64,000 nt of DNA from positions 4,936,321 to 5,000,320 of the forward strand of contig CM063109.1 of the NCBI GenBank assembly GCA_031841125.1. Reading direction: 5' to 3'. The notes under the pieces were generated by a model. The model searched no databases and had not been told where the DNA came from. It worked only from the letters and a program-made list of their open reading frames with translations. A program made the translations under genes and the position numbers. This DNA is from Acanthococcus lagerstroemiae (lineage: Eukaryota > Arthropoda > Insecta > Hemiptera > Eriococcidae). Positions 23,395-34,260 of the stretch are shown here, piece after piece (position 1 is the stretch's first letter; each line of letters starts with the position of its first letter).

Positions 23395-23850
23395 GTCCTC
23401 GCTGATTACCGAGAGGTGTGTGAGGTGCTCATCAGCCACCCCTCTCGCCGCAGATTCAAGCAGTAGCGCGATGTTGTAACAATTACGAATGCGGATATAC
23501 GTTTCTCGTCACATTCGAAAATTAATTTACATTCGGAAATATTTTTCTTCGATTAAAACAAAATGAGTTTTGATGCAGCTGCGGATAATTAAGTTAGATA
23601 ACTGTTTTACATAAAACATACTTACCGCAGTACAGCAGGTGTGTGTACAGGTACATTGCTGCTGAGTGTGTCAGCAGCACAGAGAGTTCGCTGCTGTGAA
23701 TGGTGCTTAATCACAATCATTCTTGTTTTATCGTCGTCGTTAACGAAGAAATTAAAATATAATTTTTCAACAATGCGAGATCATACTGGAAGCGGGAATC
23801 GAATAGACCATACGGAGTGATAGATCGTTGTCGTCAACCGTGTACAAATG
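23395..23850. other. Unique block with E-box cluster, candidate regulatory DNA
   Basis: No repeated relative was seen. It contains several E-box or E-box-like words within 60 bp (CAGCAGGTGTG, ACAGGTAC, and a CAGCTG at about 23577) and GCAGCAGCACAGAGAG. It has no believable reading frame. It could be a conserved enhancer; this is inference from composition and uniqueness only. Confidence 0.25.
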
Positions 23851-24102
23851 TTGATAGTATTGCATGTTGGAAAGGCATTTTTAGTATTCCATGTATTCGG
23901 TAGAACTTGTCATGCAGTCATTTCATATATGACGGCAGCAGCGGATTGGAATTTGAAAATGTATTGCAAAGGCCCAAATACTCATTTTCATTGCTGCTTT
24001 GCCATGTCTCTTCCTCCTCTTCTCTCCATTTCAGCCACAACGCCGGGTCAAAACTGCCTAATACCGGCCTACCGGAAAGTTTCCCGGTAACTTATACTGG
24101 CT

Positions 24103-24299
24103 TGGGCAAGGATTCACGGATGGGATGGGGAAATCCCCCCCCTTCCAAGAAAGGGGAAAAATCTATGGGGGAAGGAGGTCAAATCTGTGGAAGAAAATAT
24201 GGGGAATCTGCGGGGGGAGGGGGTAGCAAAAAATTTCCGCGCGCGCTTTTCCTTTTGTGCCATTTCCTTCCCCAAAATGGTCATCTGAATCCGCGCCTG
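24103..24299. mobile_element. Short non-autonomous hAT-type element
   Basis: Flanks TACTGGCT (24095-24102) and TACTGGCC (24300-24307) agree at seven of eight positions. The right end on the opposite strand reads CAGGCGCGGATTCAG and the left end TGGGCAAGGATTCACG, imperfect inverted termini. The interior is G- and C-rich with poly-C and poly-G runs. Confidence 0.65.
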
Positions 24300-24409
24300 T
24301 ACTGGCCAATCTACTTGTGGGTGGCGGAAGAACGATGTGGCAGTGAACAGTGATGAGCTCCTTGTTGATCAGAATCACCCAGAAGAACATACGTAGACTT
24401 CATACCATG

Positions 24410-24670
24410 ATTTTAACATTTTATATGCTTTTACTACCGGGTATACTTGAGCGAAAACCGTAACGCTCCCCTCGTAACTGCCCCCCCCCCCGTAACGCTG
24501 CTGTTACTATGATGTCATACTACGGAGTATATTTGAGCGGAAATCGTGTTTATACATTTCCATGGAAATTTATTTCTTCCGGCCAGGGGTATACTGGAGT
24601 GAAAGCTGTAACAACCCCCTCGACACGCTCCCCCGACACGATTTCAGTGGTTGACATCCACAGTCTTCAG
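24410..24670. repeat. Repeat family D (AGCGTTACG / TATACTTGAGCG), copy 1
   Basis: Contains GGGTATACTTGAGCGAAAAC CGTAACG, then CCCCCCGTAACGC and further diverged versions. The same words occur at 27145-27290, 27640-28075, 43085-43180 and 44830-45800, in both orientations. It seems to be a composite, possibly fold-back-type repeat. Confidence 0.6.
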
Positions 24671-24735
24671 CCGTGTTGTTAATAGAAATTTCCGTGGATA
24701 TCTCTCTATCTCTCTATATACTAAAAAGGAAAAAT

Positions 24736-24764
24736 CCGCCGCCGCCACCGCCACCACCTCCGCG
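24736..24764. repeat. CCG/CCA microsatellite
   Basis: Trinucleotide run CCGCCGCCGCCACCGCCACC and continuing CACCTCCGCG. No gene overlaps it. Confidence 0.85.
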
Positions 24765-24959
24765 GGAAAAAAAACGCACTGCGGGTTGCCTATCTAAAAA
24801 TCCGAAAAATTGCAGGGGCAGGTCAGCTACTTTCAAGGACATAATCTGTTCTAACATAAAAGATCTCCAAGTTTTAAGACATAACTGACATAAAATGACA
24901 TAATTACCCAGAATCTTCAAGATCACAAGTCGCTGCAGGTTGCCTACCCTACCCCTTAA

Positions 24960-26230
24960 TTGCTCAATTTTCCAGGGGTAGCCGACCCTCAGCAGGGGGT
25001 TCATGGTTGAGAAGGCAGCTCTTGAAGGGGGAAGTGGGCCCCTGTGGGGGTGTGAGCTGTGGACGGAGATGAAGTCCCTGGGTAGGGCGGGAGTAAGAGG
25101 ACCTGGTGGAGGAGAAAGTCCTTGGTGAGAGAGGGGACCTTGGAGAGAAATGGCCATTGTGCGGGAGGGGCTGGTGGCGAGGTAAGGTCTTGAGGGAGAA
25201 GGGCTCTCGGGGAGGGGTGGTCATGGTTGGGAGAGCTCCTGGGTGGATGGTCAGGGATCTTCAAGGGGGTTGGAGGGCCATAGTGAGGACAGGGGCTCTG
25301 AAAGGAGATGAAGCCCAGGGGGTAGTGGTGGTTGAGAGGTCCTCGTGGCGGAGCAAATCCTTGGTAGGAGAGGTTGGCCATTGAGGAAGGAGGAGGTAGT
25401 GGTGGGTGAGGATCCTAGAGGGGCAGTAAAATTTTGGTAGATAAAGGCCCGGGGGTGTAAGAGGTACTTATGGTAGAGGAGGCGCAGCTCCTAAAGGGGA
25501 GGAAAACCACGATGGTGGCGGGGACTGTACAGGTACGTAAAGGCTCCGAGTGGGGAGGGGGTAATAGTGAGGAAGGGGTCCTGGTGGAGGAGGAAGTTCT
25601 CGGTGAGAGAGGCGGCCGGGAAGGCGAATTAAGGCTATGGTGCGAAAGGTTCTGGTCCCGGAGAAGGGGTCTTGAGGGGAAGGGTTTTTGAGCGATAGGG
25701 GTTATCATGGTGGTGGAAGCTCCTGATTGGAGGACTAGGGGATCTTCGAGGTGGTTGAGCGAGGAGGCCGAAGGGTGATGGAGCCGCGGAAGGGAACGCT
25801 GTGGAAAGGGACTAAGGCTGCCATTAGGGAGGTCGTAGTGATGGGTGAGGAGGTCTGGGTGGGGGTGTGGTACGTGAACAGAAATGAAGGCCATTGTGGT
25901 GTGGGGTGGTCGAAGGACTTGGTCCTAACCGAGGGCACTTGGGGTGGACATGGGTGATCGGGGGAGACTAGGTGGAGGATTATGGACATTGTGGGGGAGG
26001 AGTTTGTGGCTGAGGAGGGCTGCGACAGTTGTGGTGTGACCGTGGAGGCGGAGAGCAACCATGGTCAACGAGGGGGTCGTGGTGGAGGAGGAGGAGGCTC
26101 GTGATGAAGAAAGGATGGAAGGGGGTTCATGGTGGAAGATTGAGGACCGCTGATAGAGGGAGAGCAAAAGAAGCACAAAGCAACCCTCAACTCAGGAACA
26201 AAAGTTTTAGACCAAACACTGAGGACTGTG
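24960..26230. repeat. G-rich array with ~480-bp higher-order period
   Basis: The + strand is strongly purine/G-rich (GGTGGAGGAG, GAGAGAGG, GGGGAAG). GGTGGAGGAGAAAGTCCTTG at 25103 recurs as GGTGGAGGAGGAAGTTCTCG at 25583 and again, more diverged, near 26068, so units of about 480 bp are repeated roughly 2.6 times. Order within units is kept (AGAGGGG, GGTCTTGAGGG(G)A, GGTCATGG/TATCATGG, AGCTCCTG, GGATCTTC). Long minus-strand frames rich in Pro/Ser follow from the composition and are not genes. Confidence 0.75.
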
Positions 26231-26269
26231 GCGGTTGGACGAGGCGCGAAGCCCCCTAGTTTTTCTTAT

Positions 26270-26330
26270 TAGGGTACGAAAGCATATAAAATGTTACACT
26301 ACGTGTCTCTGTAGGAGACACGTATTTTTT
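26270..26330. repeat. Hairpin-bearing repeat, copy 1
   Basis: GGTACGAAAGCATATAAAAT followed by GTTACACT leads into a perfect 9-bp hairpin, stem ACGTGTCTC / GAGACACGT with loop TGTAG, at 26301-26323. Two more copies are at 27180-27232 and 45741-45796. Confidence 0.8.
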
Positions 26331-26597
26331 AAATGATTTTTCTCCAGAGGCCGAGGAGGATAGGGTTTTAGTAAATAGAGAGAAGAGATTTACTAAATAA
26401 TGATAGTAAACTTGGGAGCTTTACTCCGTGGCTAGTTCGCGGCCCAACCCCCATGGATCGACTCTTGCTTCGCTTGTGGTGGACCTCTGCTCGGTTTAAG
26501 TTTAAATTCCGTAAATTAATTTTGTAAAATGAACAGGCGTGCTAGTACATATTACGCACACCGCCTGATTCCACCAGTGATGCAAACTATCGAACTA

Positions 26598-26912
26598 CAG
26601 TAAAACGCAGACCATCCGGACTAATTGGGACCAGAGGCTTTCCGGATAAGGGTTTCTCCGGATAATCGAAACATGTGCTTATTTTATAGAGGAAAACACA
26701 TTTTGAAGGAAAATAGCCCAAAACATTAGTTCATTGGTTTCAGAATTTCCTGATTTATCCAGGAAACCTTAATAGACTGAATAAGGCTAGACTAGAAAGA
26801 AAAAAAAGAAGAGGTTTTGCCTAGAAATCGGGGCCCTGATTATCTTTTTTTTTTTCTTTTTCTTTTTTCGGCGTGTCGACTAGTTGGCGTCCGGATAATC
26901 GGCGTTTTACTG
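26598..26912. mobile_element. Pogo/Tigger-like MITE
   Basis: Ends CAGTAAAACGC...ATCCGGA and its complement TCCGGATAATCGGCG...TTTTACTG, flanked by TA on both sides (26596-26597 and 26913-26914). This matches the CAGTAAAACCTCGATTATCC type terminus and TA target preference of pogo/Tigger elements of the Tc1/mariner superfamily. 315 bp, no transposase. Confidence 0.88.
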
Positions 26913-27144
26913 TAGAACTTTTTTGCATCGTCGATTTCAAATATCAAATCAGATATTTGATTCAACCTTAATTTCAGCCTCCAAATCCAAATTTCATCGT
27001 CAAAATGGGCAAACTTGACTTGATTTAGAAATTTGAATGGATTTACTGCATTTCGGAATTGGAATACATGGCAAATGGACGTACTGCATTTTGGAAATGA
27101 GCCACTAGTAAATATTGTAATAACTAACACTACAAAATTTTCTT

Positions 27145-27290
27145 CCAGCCATGGGTATACTCGAGCGAAATTTTCATTACGGTATGAAAGCATATAAAAT
27201 GTTACATTACGTGTCTCTGTAGGAGACACATAATTTTCACTCATTGTTTCTTTGCATTAAAATTTGACATTTTGCACCGTAGTAGTTTTC
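27145..27290. repeat. Repeat family D with hairpin, copy 2
   Basis: CAGCCATGGGTATACTCGAG leads into GGTATGAAAGCATATAAAAT and the hairpin at 27209-27231, where one outer base pair is changed to ...CAT. Followed by diverged family D sequence. Confidence 0.65.
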
Positions 27291-27639
27291 TACACCCCTT
27301 CCTTCAAAGACCTAAAATCCAAATGCCTCGTTTGAAATGAGTAAAATTTCCTCTTGTCTGGATAATCAATCAAACTGCGTATTGAAGAGAGGACTTTGGG
27401 TCGCTAATTTGAATGTAATGGGATTTGGTAAATTATCTGTCCTTTTTACGGGGAACGCCTGTTTTAAGGGAGGAAGGGGAAGATTTCAGGAAAATATGTT
27501 TTTTGCTGTAGCTCTCCCCCGATGAAACTTGTCCCTTTCCTCATGCAGCAGCCTACAAGATAAATCTTCAGCTTTTCTTTAAAAGTTTACGAAACTTCTT
27601 TCCCCCATAAATTAACTGGAGAAGTAACCCTTAAAAAGT

Positions 27640-28075
27640 AATACTTTTTTCATTTACCTGTCAAAGCTCTCGATCAGCTGTTTTTTTCGTGAGGCTATAA
27701 AGTAACGCTTTAAAGTAACGTTTTTTGAAATGTTTGTTTCTACGTATGTGCCAAAGCAAAGGCATGATGTTTTTGCTGCGCGACTGCAGTCTGCAGCCAT
27801 GTTGTTATTAGAAATTTCCACGGAAATGTCAACCACTGAGCTGAATTGTCATCATGAAGAGCTAAATCATACAAACTGGCTTCGTGTCGGGGGAGCGTGA
27901 TTTCGATTCACGCCTCAGTAGTAATGCTCAACCCATGGCTGGAAAAAATTTAATTTCCAAGGAAATGTCAAAGGGAACGTTACTGCGTTACAGGGAAACG
28001 TTACGGGGGAGCGTTACAGGTGCTAAAGTAACGCTTTAAGGTAACTTTTTTTTTGAAATTTTTTCTGTGTACCGA
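27640..28075. repeat. Repeat family D, copy 3
   Basis: Contains AGTAACGCTTTAAAGTAACG, TGTGCCAAAGCAAAGGCATG, GACTGCAGTCTGCAGCCATG, GTCGGGGGAGCGT and GGGAAACGTTACGGGGGAGC. The same words occur at 44880-45160, including the AGACTGTAGTCnnGCAG phrase. Confidence 0.65.
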
Positions 28076-28084
28076 AGCAAACCT

Positions 28085-28643
28085 GTTGAACCATGTCGAC
28101 CGTCGATTTTGAGTCGACATGGAGTCGTTCGGTGGTGTCGACCCAAAGTCGACTGGAATACGACGTCAAATTAAGGCCTTCAAAAAAGTTAATCGAAATG
28201 GAGTCGAGTTTAACTAAATCGACTGCTAACTGATGTCGATTTTGAGTCGTAATGCAGTCGAATTTCAAACTATTCCATGCTACTCAATTTCGACTCCATT
28301 TCGCCCTCGAATTCAAGTCGAAATGCAGTCGAATTTAAAGTCATGTATGCTACTTAAGTTTGACTCGATTTCGATGTCGAATTTAAAAGTCATTTATGTT
28401 ACTCAATTTCTACTTAATTTCGCCGTCGACTTGAAGTCGAAAGTTAGTCGAAATTTATTATGTTACGTTTATAACATTTTTCAACAGCATTTACCCAAAA
28501 TCGACTTCACATATCGACGTCGATTTACAGTCTATGAAAAAGCTAATTACCCGCAATCGACCGAATTTCGACGTCGATTTAAGGCGTTTGGGAAAATACT
28601 CAAATTCGACTCGATGCCGCCGTGGATTTACAGTGCATGGAAT
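28085..28643. repeat. TCGA-rich degenerate satellite, left part
   Basis: GTCGA or its near variants recur every 12-40 bases (ACCGTCGATTTTGAGTCGAC, GGTGTCGACCCAAAGTCGAC, ATTTCGACTCCATTTCGCC, ATCGACGTCGATTTACAGTC). The same pattern resumes at 29521, so the hAT-type element at 28644-29512 was inserted into this array. Confidence 0.8.
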
Positions 28644-29512
28644 CAGAGTAGGGCGTTATTCGAATAATAATCAAGAATAACAGTTCAATCATTATTCGTT
28701 ATTCATTATTCGTAAACACGTAAAATTATTCATCAATCATTATTCAGTAAAATGAAGATGTGAATACTATTCGTCAATCATCGTTATTTGTTATTCATTG
28801 CGGACGCAGTAACAAAACAAAGCATTTAACGAGGATCAGTGGGGTCGCCAGGATTTTTCCAAAGGGGGCCGGGGGGCAAAATAAGATTTTCAAGGAAGAA
28901 AAAGTCGAAAATTGAAGTATTTTTTAAAAATTGTCAATATTATAGGACTATGTAAAAATATTGGGAGGGAGAGATTTTGTGTGTGTGGTGGGGGGATGTA
29001 AAAAATATATTTTTGGGATTTTTGGGGGTAACAATATTTTTGTTAGAAGGGGGTGTAAAAAATACATTTTTTGGAATTTTTTTTGGGGTGGGGGGATATT
29101 TTTGTTGGGGTGTAAAATATTTTTTTTTGGGGGGGGGGTTAAAAATATTTTTGGTGGTAGAATATTTTTTCTCCCTAATCTTCCTGGGGTAATTAGAAAG
29201 TACATAAAGTTTTTCCGATTTTCTGGGAGGGGGCGGGGCAAATGGCTGCGCCAGGGGAGGGCAACGCCTCCCTGGCCCCACTTTGGCTACGAGTCTGATT
29301 TCATTATTCGCGTGATTGATTTTACTGAATACTGATTACTGAATAATGAATGACTATTCGTTATTCATATTTACGACTAACGAATCAATTATTCGTTATT
29401 CGTTATTCATACGCTTATGAATAACGAATAAAATTATTCATTATTCATGAATAACGAATAAAGGTTGCGTTATTCATTATTCAGTATTCGAATATTATGC
29501 TGTCCAACTCTG
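28644..29512. mobile_element. Non-autonomous hAT-type element, ATTCGTTATTC family
   Basis: Starts CAGAGTAGGGCGTTATTCGA and ends, on the other strand, CAGAGTTGGACAGCATAATA. Flanks are CATGGAAT (28636-28643) and CGTGGAAT (29513-29520), seven of eight equal. Both arms are full of ATTCGTTATTCATT words. The centre (about 28960-29170) is a G-run/AAAATATTTTT tandem array, itself between CAGTGGGGTCGCCAGG (28837) and a TGGCTACGAG end (29285), so another element may be nested within. Confidence 0.8.
28960..29170. repeat. GGGGG-TGTAAAAAATATTTTT tandem array
   Basis: About five imperfect units of 30-40 bp, each a G-run followed by TGTAAAAAATA-like and TTTTTTGG-like sequence. Frames on both strands are biased and are not genes. 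Confidence 0.75.
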
Positions 29513-29520
29513 CGTGGAAT

Positions 29521-29745
29521 GACATTTACCCAAAATCGACTCAATTTCAACGTAGATTTGAACTGCTGTGAATTTCCATGTCGACCTGATTTCGACGTCG
29601 ATACGCAGTCAAGTTGGGTCGATTTGTAGTCGACAACCCCGGAACTGTTTCGCCGCGGAGTCGACGTAGTCAATGAGTTGATTTTAAATCGTGACGAAAG
29701 GTCGATTTGACGTCACATCGACGTCGATTCGTGGTCGACATGGAT
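29521..29745. repeat. TCGA-rich degenerate satellite, right part
   Basis: Resumes the array of 28085-28643: TTTACCCAAAATCGACTC, ATTTCGACGTCGATACGCAG, GATTTGTAGTCGACAACC, CACATCGACGTCGATTCGTG. Confidence 0.8.
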
Positions 29746-30626
29746 TAACGGGAAGACATGCAAATGTCAAAATAACATTCGCTGTCAAAAATGAACAAGT
29801 CCTGTCCGTTGAATAACTGAATGGATAAGATTCGTTTTGATAGAGAAATCCTCGAGGAGAGACATACGGCTCGTTCAGGGAGTTCAGCCCCCTGATCCAT
29901 TCTGTTTGTGCCTGAATAACTAAAGCATATTGTGGAACCCAGTGTGATTGTGGGAACGTTCTGAAATGTGAAAATTCTCATTTTTCGTTCGTTTCAGTAA
30001 AATAATCCTGAAATGGTTACATCAGTTACCCCTCCTTCCCCTCTCGGGAAAAGTCCTTCGTCGTGTCCACGGTAAATCTTACAGAGAAAACAATGTCCTA
30101 TGAATCAGTCGAAAGTAAGCTATGAATGGATGGTTCCAGTGGACTTACGTGAAACTGTTGACCATTTCATTTTGAATTTATCGCTCCAATAATTTGCACG
30201 GCCTTTTAAAAATTGTTTATAAATGTCTGCGTGAATCTCGAATCGAATGTTACGTATTAAGAATGAGACTTTTTATCAGCATCATTGTCATTTCAATATT
30301 GAAAAGACAACGGAGACACAGGCCACAGCCATGTATTTCGAATATAGAACACCAACACGATTACCCTTTTCCAAAAACGAAACCCTCACTCATTTCATAA
30401 GATCCATCAGCAGATTCCCATTCAAAATTTCAAATACGTAGGTAAATTATCGGAAACCTTGTATCTTTTTTCAATCGTTCGCAAAAACTCTCCTTATCAC
30501 TTAGTGTCTTACTCGAATATGTACATTCAACAACCTTCTATGTACTAACACCGGACTATTTCAGAGCCAGAAATGAGTAAATCATATTTCCAACTATATG
30601 TGACCAAATTTCATTATCTCTTTCAG
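29746..30626. other. No recognisable feature before the exon
   Basis: Ordinary AT-rich sequence with short open frames only. The last 20 bases (TCATTATCTCTTTCAG) form a good polypyrimidine tract and acceptor for the exon at 30627. Confidence 0.5.
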
Positions 30627-30836
30627 TCAGATATCGTGCATCAATCGGTATACGAGCTAGTTCACTCGGAAGACCGAGAGGAGCTACAGAAGCAGTTAAT
30701 GTGGAATTCGTTCCTTCCGGCCGAGCACTCCGGCATCACCTTACAAGAAGCCATCCTGCCGGAAAATAGTCATCTTTTAGAAAGAAATTTCACCGTTAGA
30801 TTTAGATGTCTACTCGATAATACTTCGGGCTTTCTG
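30627..30836 (+). CDS. ss: Spineless/AhR exon: end of PAS-A
   Basis: Seventy codons from an aryl hydrocarbon receptor family transcription factor. The reading starts SDIVHQSVYELVHSEDREEL and ends LLDNTSGFL, with ERNFTVRFRCLL before the end; this is the second half of PAS-A, the dimerisation domain that pairs with Arnt/Tango. Compared with vertebrate AhR (VIHQSVYELIHTEDR..., RLRCLLDNSSGFL) it is closer to insect Spineless as I remember it. Acceptor CTCTTTCAG/TCAGAT and donor TTTCTG/GTGAGT are both good; the exon is phase 0 at both ends. The inter-motif loop is short, as in insects. The upstream bHLH part is not in view. Confidence 0.95.
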
Positions 30837-31509
30837 GTGAGTTTATATACATAGATTACATGCCTACTTACAAGTACCTACGGAGTAATGTATTCCGTGG
30901 CGTGCGATTATTTTACCAACTTCAAGCATTTTTTACCGAAAATATTTTCGATATTTTACAATAAAGTAGGCGAGACCATCTGCCTCTGGGCCTCTTTATC
31001 CCTGAATTCAGTTTTACTCGCTATCTGAACTCGCAATAAAAACCGCGTCGACCCATTAAAACGCAACTAGCGAACATTTTTCAGACGGAATTAGTACTCC
31101 GTTGACATGCGAATGAAGAGTAAATTATAATTTTATCGGTAAAATTAGTTCGTAAAATGGCGAACGAGAAATAAGTATAGGTGATTTTGCTCGACGAATG
31201 TTCAAGGACAGTTGAATAAAGATTCGGCATCCAGCCGAAGCTCTTATGGGAGGGGGATGTGGGTGACCCTGTGTAAAATGTAATGTTCCTTCATAATCGA
31301 TAAATATTTGCTCGTTTCCCTCGCTATAGTTTCACGTTTTTCGCTTCTGAAGGTATTATCTGCTTGAAATCTTTGTGAAAAAGATCTTGGTACCGGACCT
31401 GCAATAAGAGAAAACTTCATGGAACTGGTGAGAGATTTCGGGAGCCTTCTTATCCATCGGAAGAATTGAAAAACTGGGGTTTCTCTACCTCTGTATTCCA
31501 CATGGTACT

Positions 31510-31731
31510 CAGGGACGTAGCGAAGAGTTTTTTCTGGAGGGGCAAAAATTGTTAAATTCCCAACTGATTCAACTCAAAATTCCTAAATATCAAAATTTTT
31601 TCTATATTAGCTGAAAATAACCTTTTGACTTGTAGAATTTTCCCAATTTTTGATCTATTTACTAAAATTTCCCAACTCCGGCGGAGGCTTGGGAGGCAGA
31701 CTGCCCCCGTGCCTCCCTATTTTCGTCCCTG
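31510..31731. mobile_element. Non-autonomous hAT-type element, CAGGGACG family
   Basis: Begins CAGGGACGTAGCGAAGAG and ends TTTTCGTCCCTG. Flanks are ATGGTACT (31502-31509) and ATGGTGCT (31732-31739), seven of eight equal. 222 bp. Related to 22843-23093 by the CAGGGACGTA terminus and TTCCCAACTnn/AGTTGGGAAA internal words. Confidence 0.82.
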
Positions 31732-33779
31732 ATGGTGCTTGATAAGCAACTAAGAGTTTGCTTTAAATTTAAATTAACACTCCGAAAAAGTTGTGTTTTG
31801 AATTTGCCCGACAAATTTTTATTTCCATGAAGTGAAAAAGAAAAGCTATGACTTTGATATTGCCCTTCGTCTCTTTTAACGGGCCAAGTTGATGAAAAAA
31901 AGTTAGTCGAAATTTTTTTCTGTACTTTCAAGAGTCTACTTGAATTTTTAATTTAAATTTGGTTTCATTCACTACCTCCTTCTCGTTCTCCAGGTTAAAA
32001 TCATGCTTCGCATCAATTTAGATTGAAAAGACAACTCGAATCTGGATTGGCTCGAATATAAAAGACTAGCGTTAAATTTCATCCAAACTTTAGATTTACT
32101 CTCGTCTCTTCCTATCTGGAAAACACAAAGGGAAAAACTTTTTATTTATTTATTTTGGAATGCATTCGATCGAAGAATAGAGTTTGCGTTAAATTTTTCG
32201 ACTAATTGCAGGAAAAAAAGAATTCCCATTAAATTTTGGTCCATGGACGAGCCAAAAATTTACGTTAATTCCGTTCGCGAAAACAACAGAAAAAAATCTG
32301 TTTGAAATTCACTCACCCAATTCAGATGGACCGCGTGCAACAAATTTAATTCGAATTTTTGTCGCAGATCATATAATTTTGATTCAAATTTGAGTGGAAG
32401 GGCAACCAAACGAGTCTGCTTTGAAGAAAAAAAAATGTATATCGAATTTTAATTGACAGAAAATATTTGCTTTGCATTTTAGTTCTAATTTAAATCATTA
32501 AGTTAAGCCGTAGAATTTTGTGTAAATTTTTTCAGTAAAATTTCAGTCGACAAGAAAAGAAGTGAAAATGGAGAAATCTTTGCTTTGATTTGGTCAAATC
32601 ACTTTTCATTCTTAGGGTATTCTGGTTCTCAAAAAAACAGAAAAATTAAATAAATAAAGTGATTGAAAATTTTTATGAATTGCCAAGAAAAAACGTCCGC
32701 TTTGGATTGTATCCTAATTGGCGTGTATTCCGTTAGATCATCAGCGTCCGCTTCACCCCTTACTCATCCCTGTTCCCCCTCATCAAAAAAATAAATTTAA
32801 AAAAGAAAGAAGCTATTCTTTAAATTATTTTGACTAAATCTGGCTGGAAGTCGTCAAAAAATCTGTCTCATAAGTAGATTTACAAATAATAAAAAGGTTC
32901 AATGTCGGCCCAAATTTAGATTCATATGATAAAAAATTCACCTCGAATTTTATTTGAATTAAGTAGCGAAGCTATGTGGAAAATTCTTTGTTTTGATTGA
33001 CAAGTCAGTAAAAAAAAACAGGAAAATAAATTTTACTTTAAAAATTCTAGTTTGCATTTGGTCATAACTAAAACTATCTCGCTGGGGGGGGGGGAGAAGT
33101 CGTACAACGTAAATCCTCCTCTGCTTTTCTGGTGTTCGGCTTACGAGTAAAAACAGAAATAGAAATTTTCGATCTTTATTTGTTTTTACTGATTGGCCAG
33201 TCAAAAGACGAAGTATGATTTTATTTAGAATTATTTTTATCTGGTTACCTCTGGAATAAAAAATTGAAATCTCAAATTTAAAAAAGGCCAAGTCCAAAAA
33301 CAATGCTAAATAATTTTTTGCCTAAATTCTGGATTACAAACATACAATATGGACTTGACATACAAAAATTGAGGAAAGCTTAACATTTATTTTACAAAAT
33401 TATTGTTTCTTAGTGAACAGATTGAACATTTCTCGACTTTATAAATTTTGATCAGTGTGTTATAACTTTTGTTATGTATTCTAATTTTTGAAAGTTAAGA
33501 TGTTGTTACCTTCAAAACGCATCTAAGGACTATCATTACCCATTGAAAGGCCCATAAAAATTCTCATAAGCCGCCACTGGCTCTGAGCCACCAATAAAGT
33601 TTTTTCATGTCATGCCAGTTTGTCAGACGTGTTTCTGTATTTTTTTATTTTACCGACTTTTTTTTTATTTTTTTTCGTATTTTGTTGAATTTTTATCAGC
33701 AGAGGAAAAAATCCATATTAAAATTTCAGACGAAGAGGGAATGGCTTCAAGACTTAATCTGTGTTTGCTATACCGTGAA

Positions 33780-34260
33780 AAAATCTAGGTCTCCACCACT
33801 GATGAAAAGTCTTGAAAACTTTTAGGGAGTCTTCTAAAAAGTCTTGATAAAATCTTGAAGCGCTTTAATTAAGTCTATGAGAGTCTTTAAGGGTCTTAAA
33901 TAAGCCGGGAGAACTTATAAAAGGACCCAAATTGGTCTTTAAAAAGTTTAGCAGACTTTTAAAGAATCTTAAACAGGTCTAGGAGAGTTTTGAAGAGTCT
34001 TACATGAGCATTGAAGAGTCTTACCGCCTACTATACGCATTTTAAAAGAGTCTTAAACAATTACGAAAGAAGTCTTGATCTTGTTATGAGGAGCCTTAAT
34101 CAAGTAAGTCTAGAAGAGTCATATACGAGTTTTGCCCAGTTTTATCGAGTTCTAAGCTAATTTGAGAACGCTTTAAAAAGTTCGGAACAAGTCTAGAAAA
34201 GTCTCGAATTCTCGAACTAGGACTGAGGAGTCCTAAGTAGTCTTTCGGACAAGCCCTCTT
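33780..34260. repeat. Degenerate AGTCTT-type quasi-periodic sequence, block 3
   Basis: The clearest block of the class: AAAGTCTTGA, GGAGTCTTCTAAAAAGTCTT, GAGTCTTTAAGGGTCTTAAA and GAAGAGTCTTACATGAG recur at about 10-13-base steps for nearly 500 bp. Confidence 0.65.

Larger units (their letters stand above)
1..30626 (+). other. Upstream intron or 5' flank of the spineless-like gene
   Basis: The first recognised exon begins at 30627 with an acceptor in phase 0, so it must be joined to an upstream exon carrying the rest of PAS-A. Reading this 30.6 kb I found no bHLH or early PAS-A exon. The space is mostly transposon-derived, with a few unique GC-richer blocks, all listed separately. It is therefore probably one large intron, but a short exon could have been missed. 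Stretches 476-743, 4936-5569, 9700-10180, 14281-14930, 15236-16100, 18971-19490, 20456-20744, 21860-22830 and 23110-23395 show nothing I can name. Confidence 0.5.

Noticed and set aside
24714..26176. Long Pro/Ser-rich frames on the minus strand
   Set aside because: They lie on a purine-rich higher-order repeat and reflect composition; no domain and no splice context.
28837..29298. Another hAT-type element nested within 28644-29512 (CAGTGGGGTCGCCAGG ... GGCTACGAGTCTG)
   Set aside because: The termini look right but I could not find a matching 8-bp duplication, so it is only mentioned.
28948..29335. Phe/Gly- and Pro/Lys-rich frames on both strands
   Set aside because: Product of the G-run / AAAATATTTTT tandem array.
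31975..33600. Possible satellite from recurring AAATTTTGGTC-like words
   Set aside because: No fixed period could be seen; AT-rich composition alone may explain it.
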